A DNA stretch of 64,000 bases from Chondrosia reniformis (lineage: Eukaryota; Porifera; Demospongiae; Chondrillida; Chondrillidae), in NCBI GenBank assembly GCA_947172415.1, contig OX359193.1, forward strand, positions 5,388,501 to 5,452,500, given 5' to 3'. Of the stretch, positions 42,728 to 54,013 are shown in pieces (the first letter of the stretch is position 1; every line of letters begins with the position of its first letter). Under the pieces are notes generated by a model that was given only the letters and a program-made list of their open reading frames with translations, had not been told where the DNA came from and searched no databases. The translations under genes and the position numbers were made by a program.

Positions 42728-45700
42728 ATGACTGTTTTGCCTCAGGTCCTGTTGCTACTTGTTTTAACCAGCTCCTGTTTCAAAGCTTGCAAGTGTCAGT
42801 GCAGAACCTTCTGGGTGACTCCATCTGCTGAACATTGTATATCTATCAACAGCACTCCATGTGATACCATTGATGGATACCTCAAACAGAAGAGCAACAT
42901 CTTTTCAACCTCAAATGCTACCTGGAACTTTCTGGAAGGTACACATCACTTCCTACTTAAAAAAAGTCTTAACATTAAACAGGCAAATAATATTAATCTT
43001 TATGGAACTGGCCTTGATTCACAGCTGGTTAACATTACCCTAAAAATTGAAAATTGCTCTAATGTCAACATCAGCAAATTAAATATATCTCAATCCACAG
43101 TAGCTCTGTATAGTGTGCATGACCTTAGTATTAGCACTACCACATTTCAAAGGTCAGATTTAACCCTGGGCATCCCCAGTGGATCCTGCAAAGTAAAACA
43201 TTGCAATTTTAGAGATGGAAAGCTTAAGGTGTTACAGTATTTGAAATATAACTACAATGCATTTTCCCTGACACTGTACTTGCTTATTTATAATTCTACA
43301 TTCGACTATAATATTGAGTCACAATTGGAAATCATTTCTACTTCAATGGTGACATACAATCACACAGAAATAATTGTTGAAAACTGTTCATTAGCAGACA
43401 CCAGTATTACTACTACCACCAGACATTTAAAAGGTTCTTTATCAATCAAATTATCCAACTGTCAATTCACCAGTAACAACATTGTTTTCAATTTATTACC
43501 TCTTGGAAGTTCAAGAGATATTAAACTAGACATTGCCATTAATAATTGCAAATTCAAATCAGCAGATGGTAAAGCTGTATTAATAGCCTTCCTAATTTAT
43601 TATACAGTTGACCACAGTATCTACTTCACACCTGACAACCAACAAAGCTACCAAATTCCAAATATAACCGTGAACAATACAACTTTTCAAGGAGCAGCAG
43701 TACTAGTTAGAAGCTTTGCTAATGTGAACCAGAAATCTACATATCCTATGCTGACCTTTAACAACTGCACTTTTAGCTCTTATGGGAAAAACAGAATAAA
43801 TGAGACCTACATTGGTGCCCACATAACTGAATATGTGCTTGTTTTGTTAAATCTATGGTTCCCCGTACTTTTATCAGATGTCAAGTTCACGAATAACGTA
43901 GGTGGAGCAATTCACATGTCAATGAGCAGCATTCAATCAAGAGGATACAATGAAATATCTGACAATGTATACCAAAATGGTGGTGATGTGGAATGTAATG
44001 GGATAGTGCGTATTTCAGGTCATGGCTCTAGAATCCTTTTGGAGGAAAACTCAGTTTTTAGTATCACTAACAACAGCGGAAGTTATTATGCATCCCTACT
44101 TTATGTTCCACTACAAACTGTCCATGGGCACTTTGAAACTTTAGTAACGAATTTAATAGACCTTCAATGGGATAACAAATGTTTCATTCAATTAATAAAA
44201 GATGGAGAATTCTTAAATAGAAAAGATCTTAATGATTTCAAAGGATCACTTGTCATTCATAATACAGAGAGGGGATCACAAAGATCTTTCAACATATTCA
44301 ATATGCACCTATTTAACTGCCATCTACACACACAAAATGGTGACTATGATCCAATAACTATCGAAAAGCTTAAAACTATTATAGATGTAGATTCATGGAA
44401 TGGAAAAAGTGTAGCATCAGTGCCACACATATGTCTTCGTGATGATAAGAATCCAGATGATCAGTCACTTTGGGATTGTGGTGAGAGCAGCAATTTAACA
44501 TTATCTCCAGGACAGAATGTCATTCTAAATGTCACCATTATTAAGGACATAAATCAGACATACTATAAGAAATTCAAGTTAAAGGCATTCCTTAATAATC
44601 AAAAGGTTAAAAAATATACAATAAGTGAAAAATTTTATGTCATTGAAATACCCAACAGAGAGATAACGAAGATGACTGAAATCACTTTAAGTATTGATCT
44701 GGATAAACGCAGCCATACTTGCTATGACAGAACCTATGTACCACCGTTCTCCACTCACCACGTATATGTATTACAATGCCCAATGGGTTTTAAGGGAGAT
44801 AAGACAACAATGAAGTGTGATTGTTCAACGTTCTTAAAGACAAATGGATTTAAGTGTTTATCGCCTGATCAGACAAGTGTCTTCTTCAATAATTCACATA
44901 ATTACCGCTGGATTGATTGGCAACCTGATAAAGTACATATAAATTCATATTGCTATTACAACTTTTGCAATAGGAAATTGAGATATGGGGGCATAATTAT
45001 AAAAACTGCCAAACTTGAATCAGCAATTTTCCCACAATGTAAGAAAGAAAATAATCGTGTTGGATTTAGTTGTAGTGAGTGTCCAAAAGATTACAGTTCA
45101 GTTTTTGGTGGTTACAAGTGCACCAAATGTAAAGGACCTTGGTTTCTCTTTTTCATTCCTTTATATGCATCTTTTGGATTACTACTAATAGCCTTTCTTT
45201 TCCTCTTTAATTTGACCATTGTACAAGGAACCATCAATGGAATCAGCCTTTATGCCAACATTATGTATTTATATGAAAGCCATTTCTACTTTGATAAAGG
45301 AAGGAACTTTCAAAGAATAATATCATTCCTTAATTTTGGAAGTGGATTTGAATCTTGCTTTTATGATGGAATGGACGAATTTGCCAAAACTATATTACAG
45401 TATTTCTTTCCATTTTATCTCCTTATTCTTGTGGTTCTCATTATTATTGGAGCTCACAAGTTTAATTTCAGAATATTCAAAGTGGAGTTCATAGCTAAAA
45501 GGGCAGTACCAGTACTGGCAACATTGATGGTGCTAACTTACACAAGTCTCCTTGGGATAGTTAAAACTTCCCTCGGACGTAACACTCTTTACACTCTTTA
45601 TCCAAATGATCAATTTGATAAGACACTTGTATGGTTGTATCAACCTAAACTCACATATTTCAAAGGAAAACACTTGGTTTTGGGACTCTTAGCTATAGCT

Positions 45701-46549
45701 GTTACTATTTTCTACCTCATTCCACTGACTGTAGTCACACTCTTTGGAGACCTTTTGAGGAGGAATTGCATTCGTAGCTTGTGGTTCAGTCACTTTCTTG
45801 ATGTATTCCATGGAGCCTATCGCTGGCCACTTGGCTTCTGGTTGGGACTGAGGTTACTGATGAGGGTAATTTTTCTAGTTTTACAAGTTGCAACAAATTT
45901 TAATACAGTTTACACTATTGTATTTATCAGTTTCTGCATCTTCTTCATTCTGGAGATTCTTATTATCAAACCTTTTCACAAGAGATTTTATGTAAGTAGT
46001 TTTTCTAAACCTGAATGGAAGAGCTTGAAAAGTAAACTTGCAGGAACAGTTGAATGGATGGTCAACCCAGTGAATAGTGATAGTTTATTTGTCCTCAATA
46101 TTATCATGTTTACTTCCATTCGTAACACTATCAGCTCTTTCCGCTCCAGAGATCAAAATGGTGTGGATTACCGAGAAGTTTTCCTTATCTTCTTAATAGT
46201 GGGTGCCATCATTCAAATGATTGTAATTGTTGCCTTTCATGGATGGATGTATTTCCCTCTTCCTAAATGTGTCAAGGAAAGGTGGCTCAAATGCAAACAA
46301 CTCTTCAGTGGCCACACTGCCAAGCAAAATGACCAGGAACCATCCACACATTCAGCTGAACACTATATTGACCAGTTTCCATTTCATCACATCCACCATC
46401 TTGTAGCAGGTCTACCAGATGAGAATGAAAGCAGTACTAGTGACGAAGAGGAGACATCTTTATCTGCAGAAGATAGAAAAGGGATCAGTGTAGAATCTGC
46501 GGAAGGTCTAACTGACCAACTACTCCATAATTTCAGAAATGATCAATAA
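42728..46549 (+). CDS. Large surface protein: beta-helix-like ectodomain, Cys-rich linker, about eight TM segments (paralogue 2)
   Basis: Intact 1,273-codon ORF with the same architecture as the gene at 33673: signal peptide MTVLPQVLLLLVLTSSC, beta-helix-like glycosylated ectodomain, CSECPKDYSSVFGGYKCTKC module, about eight membrane helices, acidic tail. It differs from paralogue 1 at some 45-50 residues. Several differences cluster around residues 700-740 (KTNGFKCLSPDQ here, KRMGFMCLSTDQ there) and many change charge or an N-glycosylation site. The C-terminus is LLHNFRNDQ instead of LLQK because of a short indel at the stop. Both copies are open over more than 3.8 kb, so both are probably expressed and under some constraint. 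Confidence 0.85.
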   Translation: MTVLPQVLLLLVLTSSCFKACKCQCRTFWVTPSAEHCISINSTPCDTIDGYLKQKSNIFSTSNATWNFLEGTHHFLLKKSLNIKQANNINLYGTGLDSQLVNITLKIENCSNVNISKLNISQSTVALYSVHDLSISTTTFQRSDLTLGIPSGSCKVKHCNFRDGKLKVLQYLKYNYNAFSLTLYLLIYNSTFDYNIESQLEIISTSMVTYNHTEIIVENCSLADTSITTTTRHLKGSLSIKLSNCQFTSNNIVFNLLPLGSSRDIKLDIAINNCKFKSADGKAVLIAFLIYYTVDHSIYFTPDNQQSYQIPNITVNNTTFQGAAVLVRSFANVNQKSTYPMLTFNNCTFSSYGKNRINETYIGAHITEYVLVLLNLWFPVLLSDVKFTNNVGGAIHMSMSSIQSRGYNEISDNVYQNGGDVECNGIVRISGHGSRILLEENSVFSITNNSGSYYASLLYVPLQTVHGHFETLVTNLIDLQWDNKCFIQLIKDGEFLNRKDLNDFKGSLVIHNTERGSQRSFNIFNMHLFNCHLHTQNGDYDPITIEKLKTIIDVDSWNGKSVASVPHICLRDDKNPDDQSLWDCGESSNLTLSPGQNVILNVTIIKDINQTYYKKFKLKAFLNNQKVKKYTISEKFYVIEIPNREITKMTEITLSIDLDKRSHTCYDRTYVPPFSTHHVYVLQCPMGFKGDKTTMKCDCSTFLKTNGFKCLSPDQTSVFFNNSHNYRWIDWQPDKVHINSYCYYNFCNRKLRYGGIIIKTAKLESAIFPQCKKENNRVGFSCSECPKDYSSVFGGYKCTKCKGPWFLFFIPLYASFGLLLIAFLFLFNLTIVQGTINGISLYANIMYLYESHFYFDKGRNFQRIISFLNFGSGFESCFYDGMDEFAKTILQYFFPFYLLILVVLIIIGAHKFNFRIFKVEFIAKRAVPVLATLMVLTYTSLLGIVKTSLGRNTLYTLYPNDQFDKTLVWLYQPKLTYFKGKHLVLGLLAIAVTIFYLIPLTVVTLFGDLLRRNCIRSLWFSHFLDVFHGAYRWPLGFWLGLRLLMRVIFLVLQVATNFNTVYTIVFISFCIFFILEILIIKPFHKRFYVSSFSKPEWKSLKSKLAGTVEWMVNPVNSDSLFVLNIIMFTSIRNTISSFRSRDQNGVDYREVFLIFLIVGAIIQMIVIVAFHGWMYFPLPKCVKERWLKCKQLFSGHTAKQNDQEPSTHSAEHYIDQFPFHHIHHLVAGLPDENESSTSDEEETSLSAEDRKGISVESAEGLTDQLLHNFRNDQ

Positions 46550-47192
46550 GTTATTAACAAAAAGCATTGACATCTTACTTTCTGCATGAAGTAAACTATA
46601 GTATGTCATATAGTGCATGGCGTTCATAATACTTTGAAGTACTAGTATTTTGTATGCTTCTTTTGCATCATGCATATGTACAGTATAATATATTTGGTAT
46701 TTTTTGATAAGCCATGACATGTACAGCAATTATGACTGATAGGAATTGACAGGACATATCTTTTTGACATATCTTGTTGTACTGAAAGAGTTGACACTGC
46801 AGATTAAGAGACTTTTAATAAGAGTCAGAAACTAAAATATATAGCTTCTCCAGACTATAACTTAGCATCTAAATCAAATTACATTCAAAATGTTCCTCTC
46901 ATAGCTCCATAGGTGATCAGTTGCAGTCCTATATAGTAGTTGCAGTTCCAATTATGAGTAGCCATATATATATATAATACGTATATACAGTATATATATA
47001 TAACTTGTACTGTATATAATTACAATCAAGTACTATACAGTACAAGTTACAAATTTATAGAGGTGACAGTGACTATATAATATTAAAATTACAATCAAGT
47101 ACCAGCTACACACATGCAGTGCAAGTTACAAATTTAAAGAGATCCAAGTGACCCATAGGATAATCAGTATTTTAAACAGTACAAGACTTTAG
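46550..47192. other. 3' flank of paralogue 2
   Basis: Duplicated spacer with TATATA runs and several short repeats of ACAGTACAAGTTACAAATTT. No gene seen. Confidence 0.5.
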
Positions 47193-47460
47193 AAGGAAGG
47201 TTGCCTTCAAGATCACAGAAGCCTCATCTTCATCCTCTGAAGGTGACAGTCCAGCACAGCAGGTGGAGGGTTCTCAACAGCTCACAGTGATGGCAGACAA
47301 GCTGAAGGACTTTGTGGGCAACCCACTCTTCACCAAGGACCGAATGTACAAGAGCACACCACCTGGGGTGGTGATGGGGCTGGCGTGGACTGCCATAGGA
47401 GGCTCTGTGTTATACATCGAAACAGTTCAGTTACCTCGTTATAAGTGGAGTCGACTGTAA
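47193..47460 (+). pseudogene. LONP1: Orphan exon of mitochondrial LON protease (copy 2)
   Basis: Same exon as at 37999 with acceptor-like TTTAG. It encodes KDFVGNPLFTKDRMYKSTPP and GVVMGLAWTAIGGSVLYIET, keeping the consensus PPGVVMGLAWT better than copy 1. Exon-like end near 47424 (ACA|GTTCAG). No flanking LON exons on this strand. Confidence 0.8.
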
Positions 47461-49037
47461 TATGAAAGAGTACAGATTATTTGTTACGGGTTACATAACT
47501 ATAGATATGATTCTTGAGCTTCAGTCACAACTATAATTTAAAATAATAGGACGTTTCGACCCATATGTCTTCATTAGCTATAATTTAAATGAGTGGGGTT
47601 AGCCTTATTAGTGGTATATGTATGAAGTGTGACAGTTAGTGATTTGTTTATACTAATGATCATGAAAGGAGTTGGAAAGAGCTTCTTTCTAATTGATGTG
47701 ATTCCCTGGTCCATGTTCATACATCTGCTTCTCCTGATATTTATGGCCTCTTTGATCTTCCTTTGTTTCTGATTCCTCTCTATATCCATCACTCCTGCCC
47801 CTTGCCAGTCTATATGGTGGTCATTAGTGTCAGCGTGTACAGCCAATGAGTTGTTATTGTCTCCTCTCCTTACTGCTCTATGGTGTTCTTTCATTCTGTC
47901 TTTCATTGTCTTGGATGTATCACCGATGTACACTTCCCCACATTGGCAAGGAATCTTGTAGATGATACCTTTCGTGGCATTATGTGCAATAGGTGTCTTG
48001 ACCTTCATGAGTAAGGATCTTAGGGTTCTTGTTGTCTGGTGGATCACTTTGACCCCAATTGTGTTACAACTTCTTTCTATTGCCTCACTGAAACCACTTA
48101 TGTATGGTAGACATAGAAGAGGTACTCTCTCTATTTGTGTTCCCATCTGCTGTGGACTGTCTTTGTCTGATCCTCATTTCAATATTCTTCTGGTTAGGCT
48201 CTCTGGATACCCATTAAACTTGAAACCTCTTTCAAGTATTTTTTTCTCTCTGGTTAGGTTCTGTTCATTACATAGATCCTCAGCTCTTCTCTTTAGTGTA
48301 GTAATCACTGCAGCTTTGACCCTAGGGTGATGATTGGAATGGAAATTTAGATACCTGTTGGTATGAATAGGCTTCCAGTAAACAGATGTTTGCAAGCTGC
48401 CATTTGTTCCCTTCTGTACTAGTGACATCTAGGAATGGAAGGGATCCTCCCTCCTCTTCCTCCATTGTATAAAACTGTATCTCCTTTTGTTGGTTATTGA
48501 TGTGCTGGAGGAAGACTTGTATTTCTTGTCGTCTATGTCCCCATATTGCAAATACATCGTCATGCAACATACCTCAACCAATCCTGGGTTTGTAGATGGT
48601 CGATTCTAAGGCAAGTTATTTGTTTGAAGTGTTCCATATACATGTATAAATTTGCTATCACTGGTGATAGCGGTGAACCCATAGCTGTTCCACTAGTTTG
48701 TTCACAGTAAGAGTAAGCAAACTGGAAGTAGGTGGAAGATAAACAGACAGTCAATAATTTGACTATCATACCTACAAGTGATGCTCTCCAGATCAATGGA
48801 CAATAACAGGACAAAACACTTAATGAAAGAACCCCTCTATTACCAGATAGTTGTGTAAATTGATTCTTCACATCAAAGCTAACAAATAGGTCTTCTTGGT
48901 TCACATTGGATTTAGTGATCTTTCTTGCAAAATCTGCAGAGTTTTTGATATGATGTATTGTGTTTCCAGCTAATGGAGAGAGTATACTGCTGAGTTGGCA
49001 AGTTTGTAAGTTGGAGATCCAATTGATGATACAATTG

Positions 49038-49236
49038 GGCGTAGGGGGATGTTACCTTGGGCGTAGGGGGATGTTACCTTGGGCGTAGGGGGATGTTAGC
49101 TTGAGTGTAGGGGGATGTTACCTTGGGCGTAGGGGGATGTTACCTTGGGCGTAGGGGAATGTTAGCTTGGGCGTAGGGGGATGTTAGCTTGGGCGTAGGG
49201 GAATGTTACCTTGGGCGTAGGGGAATGTTACCTTGG
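49038..49236. repeat. 22-bp minisatellite, 9 units
   Basis: Nine head-to-tail copies of about 22 bases (GGGCGTAGGGGGATGTTACC plus TT), with variants TTAGCTT and GGGGAATG. Absent at the matching position (about 39865) of duplication unit 1, so it arose after duplication. Confidence 0.92.
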
Positions 49237-49430
49237 GCAGTCCATTCATCTGTGTTGGCTTGCAGTGAGGTGGTGCTAATTGAAGTCTTGCTGTTCTGTT
49301 AAGGAAGACTTTGTTTACTTTTCAATTAGAAAGAAGCTCTTTCCAACTCCTTTCATGATCATTAGTAAACCAATCACCAACTGTCACACCGCATACATAT
49401 ATACCACCACCCCATTCAATTCATTTATTG

Positions 49431-49455
49431 CTGATGAAGACCTATGGGTCCAAAC
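49431..49455 (+). ncRNA. Hammerhead-like core in Penelope terminal repeat
   Basis: CTGATGA - GACC/GGTC stem II - CAAAC. TTATT upstream and AATAA downstream could pair as stem I. One base differs from the GAAA core. Confidence 0.45.
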
Positions 49456-49679
49456 GTTCTGTTATTTAAATAAGTTGTGGCTGAAGCTCAAGAATCAATC
49501 TATAGTTATATAATAATATAACCAGAATCTCTTTACAAGTACATGTTCAGAGACTTATATGCACAATGTCACGGGTATCATGAGATATAACAGTACATTT
49601 ACAGACACCACATTTCCTTCATCTACCTGTACACATCAATCCATACTCTCAAACACCAATCATTGCACTCCAGGTTAGA

Positions 49680-50793
49680 CTTTAAGCTAAGACTTGGCAT
49701 AAGAAACATGTATGCTGAACATACACAGTATGACGACATCCTCTTGGGTGTTCCATTGGATGTTGTGTAGTCCCACTCTTAGCGATGACATTGTACTGCA
49801 GTGCGAGTAGAAGGCTTTGACTCCTACTGGCAACAACACTGTAGGGGTAATTATTCCAGGTCAGGTCATTGGTCTAGATCTGGCACCAGTGGTCTGCCTG
49901 TTTATGGCTGTGCTGGGGACTGAGTGCAGTGAACTTGAACTTCTAGAGTTCATATGCACTTTCAATATACCCTGTGAGCATTATATTACAGTTAAAGCTT
50001 AAAGTGCACTCGTACAGCAAGGAGTGTGTCAGTGCAACTCCTCATCAATGAATGGCACAAATACATTGTACAGGTCATTGTTAAGAGCAGAGGCACTTTC
50101 ACTACCAGTAGCCTCTGGGACCATACTAATTGGTTGTTGAAGCTTCCTTATGCATATGACAGAACCTTTCCACTTGAGTAACTCATGTATGCAGTTATGA
50201 TGAAGGATTCCAAGTGAGGGCTTATCAACAGGAAGAAAGGCATGACAGTCATGGAATAAGGATTTCTTCTAACTGCGTCGAACTTATCTTTATAGAGGTT
50301 CATCTTTCGACTTTGGGAGCGTCTAGAGACGCAGTTTTTATCGATTCTTCTTTCTGCCAAACGTTTCGACCCTGGGGGTCTTCTTCAGTGACTGAGTGGC
50401 GTCTCTAGACACTCCCAAAGTCGAAAGATGAACCTTTGCAAAGACATGACAGTTACATTCAAGCTTGGATGGAAAGCATAACATGACCATAGCAAATGCA
50501 AGTTATCAGTTACTGTTGACCTTTCAAATTTTTGGCTGAGCTAGCGCTTGAGCCGTGCACTTCAACCCAGCAAATTAATAAAGGTGTGACCATGTTGATT
50601 TTACCCTACCTCAATCAATTATTATTACAAGCAGAAATTTGGAGCCAAGGTGCTGTGAAAGAATGTGTACATATATAATCAAAACAATTAGTTTTGATTG
50701 ATTTAGTTGGAGAGTTCTCTCCAAATAGATATTTGATACCTTTGCCAAAACACAATTAACAAACGCTGAAGCCTGTTCAATCCTAGTATACCA
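49680..50793. repeat. Duplicated block D, copy 1
   Basis: Nearly identical to 54812-55700, including the CCCACTCTTAGCGATGACAT and GCACCAGTGGTCTGCCTGTT stretches. It differs by the insertion of the TIR element at 50286-50440. The open frame of 61 codons at 49817-50002, repeated at 54950-55135, is conserved between copies but not recognised. Confidence 0.85.
50286..50440. mobile_element. Short TIR element with hammerhead-like core (second copy)
   Basis: Same ends as 7786-8006 (GGTTCATCTTTCGACTTTGG). On the minus strand CTGAAGA (50388-50382) ... CGAAAC (to 50363). Preceded by GGATTTCTTCTAACTGCGTC, a phrase also seen near 62692 and, inverted, near 8015. Confidence 0.75.
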
Positions 50794-50798
50794 AGCTG

Positions 50799-51477
50799 AA
50801 GTAGGAATGGTGCACCCAAACACAGAAGTGTATGGTTAAGTTACTTAAATTTCAGTATACATGCAACTTCTGTATGATTAGTCTTACCATATAATCACTC
50901 TCTTGTTTCGATACTTTTTGCAGATGTATTAGTGAACACTGCCATTCCTACTTCTAACATCAATTTTGTAAATGTTTTTATTTACTTGTATTCCCCCCTT
51001 TTCTTCTTAAATCTCAAAATAACGTCTTAGACAAGAGAAACATGCCGAAAACCATGATCTCTTATTAAAAAATGGCGTCCGAGAAGACCACAATTTTCGC
51101 TTTTCACAATTAACATGCTTCTTGTAGAGCGCATTCAGATTTAGGGCTGTCTATTCCCTAGTTCGGAAATATTTATGACAATTTATAACTTGTACGTGCC
51201 CGCATAAGTTCCCATATTAACGCTAGTCTATTCAATAAAAGAAGAAGAAAAAATGAATTTTGGAAATGGGTCTATTCCTGGTTAGCCGCTTTTGAACGCT
51301 GTAGAGCGTGTAGAGCTGTTTTAATTTAGGAAAGCCTGCATCAATGGTTGTAAATAACCGAATATAACCGAAAATCGCCTCGTTGGTAATTTATAAGGTG
51401 TTAATTGGTAATACATTAGATAGGGCGGCCTTTTTTTTCGGCCATTCCTACTTAGAGAGTACTACCGTACTCTCTGA
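50799..51477. mobile_element. TIR DNA transposon family C (copy 2, inverted)
   Basis: Inverted relative of 40644-42139 with ends AAGTAGGAATGG and CCATTCCTACTT. It contains the empty target site of the nested element. It interrupts a copy of repeat family B (before 50793, resumed around 51484). Confidence 0.75.
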
Positions 51478-51672
51478 CTATATATGACAAGGCTCCTATA
51501 GCTCACAACACACTCTGCTGATATAGTTAAGGCCCCATAAACTTAATTATTAGATTCTCATCCCCTGCCCGCACCAATTTTTTATGGCCGCTTGGCCTAA
51601 ATATTTATTGGTCACGTAGCTAGCAGCCTGTGCCTCCCCCTCCTTATAAGTGGCTTTCAGTTAGCAGTAGGT

Positions 51673-51948
51673 ATGGTCTTTGTTGTGGTGCAAATTCGTG
51701 CGCGCTGTCGCGTTCTGAAGCCCTGGTATGGATGCGTTGTTGCCGATCAGGGAACCCTTATCGACTTGCACCACAAATACCCCTCTGGGCAGTTGGACAA
51801 CTCCGAAGCCATCTCCAGCGACTATGCGACCGCGATGGTCAACTGCGCGCTTGGATCGAGCAAGCACGAGCTCATTAGAGTCTCCGCCGACGTATTATAT
51901 GAGACCATGAGATGTGGTGATCGACCACGGATGCTTGAAAAAATATAA
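51673..51948 (+). CDS. Hypothetical ORF in a GC-rich island, 91 codons
   Basis: A locally GC-rich stretch (about 51690-51910) unlike its AT-rich surroundings, with overlapping open frames on both strands. The plus frame reads VLKPWYGCVVADQGTLIDLH and later SKHELIRVSADVLYETMR and looks protein-like, but I recognise no family. It may be an exon relic, a captured fragment or horizontally acquired DNA. Confidence 0.3.
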   Translation: MVFVVVQIRARCRVLKPWYGCVVADQGTLIDLHHKYPSGQLDNSEAISSDYATAMVNCALGSSKHELIRVSADVLYETMRCGDRPRMLEKI

Positions 51949-52079
51949 AATATAAATAGCCTCCCGCCTCACCAAGAATTTGAAGACAGGAGGATGATAA
52001 TCTAATAATTGGGACCTAACGGGTAGTAAAAACGTTTTATACAAAAACAAGTCGAGATGTAGGGATAGTGCAGTGTGCC

Positions 52080-52520
52080 TGTGAAAGAATGTGTATGTAA
52101 TGAAAGTAATTAATGTTTTGATTGATTTAGTTGGAAAGTTCTCTCCAAATAGATATTTAATGCCCACCTTTGCCAAAACATAATTAATAAACGCTGAAGC
52201 CTGTTCAATCCTAGTATATATTATTATGACAAGGCTCCTATAGCTCACAATATGTTTAGCCTGTGTAATTTTACATATATATATTATGTGCAAAGGGCTC
52301 TATGCTTTATGTACACCATTGTGTACCTATTACATATCCACTAGCAACATACGTATGCACACTCTAGTGATATAGTTAACGGGTAGTAATACAAAAACAA
52401 GTAGAGATGTAGGGATGGTGCAGTGTGCCTGCATGGAAACACAAACTGGTGGAAAAACTCCAGGAACAAGGAGGGATCCCGTTCCATGCAACAACCCTGG
52501 TCAACATTCTCTGGCTTCAA
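52080..52520 (+). repeat. Repeat family B, copy
   Basis: About 440 bases sharing GATTTAGTTGGAAAGTTCTC, GACAAGGCTCCTATAGCTCA, TACATATCCACTAGCAACAT and GATGTAGGGATGGTGCAGTG with copies at 53330-53790 and 55545-55885, and a 5' part at 50650-50793. Confidence 0.8.
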
Positions 52521-52990
52521 GACGCTTACAGAATATATAGCAAGACTTACCACAAGGGGGGAGAGAATCTTTGTTAGTTCTTTGGCCAAGTTGTAAGTGG
52601 GGGAGTTTATTGAAGCCACAATTGGTATCAGTGGTCTGTCTTCCAAGTGGATCTTTGGTAACCCATAGATCTGTGGTGGTTGGCAATGGGATGGGGCTAG
52701 TTTTAGTCTAGTGTCCCTGTCAATTATTCCTTTCTGTTCAATCTGCTTCATAGCTTGGTTGATCTCTCTTTCAATTTTGGCTGTTGGGATTTCTTTATTT
52801 CTTCTTAGGTGTCCTCTTTGAGTAGATTCTCCATTTTTGTGTGATATTCTGTAGTACTGATGACCACTGTGGCTTTTCATTTGTCGGCAGGTAAGATTTT
52901 GATGAATCATCATTCTGTAGCCTTGCTATAGCCAATTGTTGTAATCTTGGTGTGTGTTGGGTTGTGGTACTCTTGCATGTTTGAGGCATG
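52500..52990 (-). mobile_element. Penelope-like reverse transcriptase fragment
   Basis: Minus-strand frame containing KIEREINQAMKQIEQKGIID, QIYGLPKIHLEDRPLIPIVA and SINSPTYNLAKELTKILSPL, the N-terminal RT region of Penelope-like elements. It is more distant from the copies at 38 and 47 kb and truncated on both sides. Confidence 0.8.
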
Positions 52991-53329
52991 CATTATTCCT
53001 TTCTGTTCAATCTGTCACTTTTGTGTGAACGTTCCCTTCTTCAAGACATCCAAAGCCTCCTGCCTACACTAGCACTCCAAAATCCTTTGTGTTGATAAGG
53101 ACCTTGGAGCAGTGTGGAGACACACAGTGTGTCCATTCAGATCTGGCCTCTATTCTCTGCTTTCTGCGTGTTGTGAATGAATGGGAACCCCGCAAGCATT
53201 CATGCAGTGGACACTCAGTTGGTCATTCAGTTGTAAGATGCCATGGATTTCATTGTGGTAGCTACACTGTTGTGCCAGGTGCAGGCTTGCAGTATATGAC
53301 ATGGCTCCTATAACTCACAATATGTATAG

Positions 53330-53790
53330 CCTGTGTAAGAATGTGTATGTAATGAAAACAATTAATGTTTTGATTGATTTAGTTGGAAAGTTCTCTCCAA
53401 ATAGATATTTGATACCTTTGCCAAAACATAATTAATAAATGCTGAAGCCTGTTCAATCCTAGTATATAATTATTATGACAAGGCTCCTATAGCTCACAAT
53501 ATGTTTAGCCTGTGTAATTTTACATATACGTATTATATGCAAAGGGCTCTATGCTATATGTACACCATCGTGTACCTATTACATATCCACTAGCAACATA
53601 CGTATGCACACTCTGGTGATATAGTTAACAGGTAGTAAAAACGTTTATGCAAAAACAAGTAGAGATGTAGGGATGGTGCAGTGTGCCTGCATGGAAACAC
53701 GAACTGGTGGAAAAACTCCAGGAACAAGGAGGGATCCCATTCCATGCAACAACCCTGGTCAACATTCTCTGGCTTCAAGATGCTTTGGAT
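53330..53790 (+). repeat. Repeat family B, copy
   Basis: Close match to 52080-52520, ending at the same point (TCAACATTCTCTGGCTTCAA). 52995-53330 between the copies shows nothing I can name. Confidence 0.8.
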
Positions 53791-54013
53791 ACGTTTTCAC
53801 CATCCCTACGTACATCGGGCAATAGCGATTGTTGAGTTAACATACACATGCTAGGAAAGTGTTAATATGGAAAGACAAGCAGTTCCAAAATTTCTGTTTA
53901 CAATTTGTCATTGGCAGGAAATTGACCTCTCCTGTCTGTCACTGGTATAGTGTTGAACCCCATGACCATGGACTAATGATTGCCTGTAAAGGTCACCTTT
54001 GGAGTTTGCAATG

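Larger units (their letters stand above)
47498..49513 (-). mobile_element. Degenerate Penelope-like element (copy 2)
   Basis: Same element as copy 1 but with a better GIY-YIG part: on the minus strand GIIYKIPCQCGEVYIGDTSK, then MKEHHRAVRRGDNNN and AVHADTNDHHIDW. The RT part is broken by frameshifts (QEDLFVSFDVKNQFTQL, CEQTSGTAMGSPLSPVIANL, EEEGGSLPFLDV). Terminal inverted repeats of about 195 bases at 47498-47695 and 49318-49513. The gene order RT then GIY-YIG and the hammerhead-like ends are typical of Penelope-like retroelements. Confidence 0.9.
42184..49770 (+). repeat. Segmental tandem duplication, unit 2
   Basis: Counterpart of 33198-40403. Its extra length comes mainly from small insertions and a private minisatellite at 49038-49236. 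Both units share the same Penelope-like insertion and LON exon. Confidence 0.92.

Noticed and set aside
49038-49236. CRISPR-like array
   Set aside because: Head-to-tail 22-bp repeats with no unique spacers, in animal DNA: a minisatellite.
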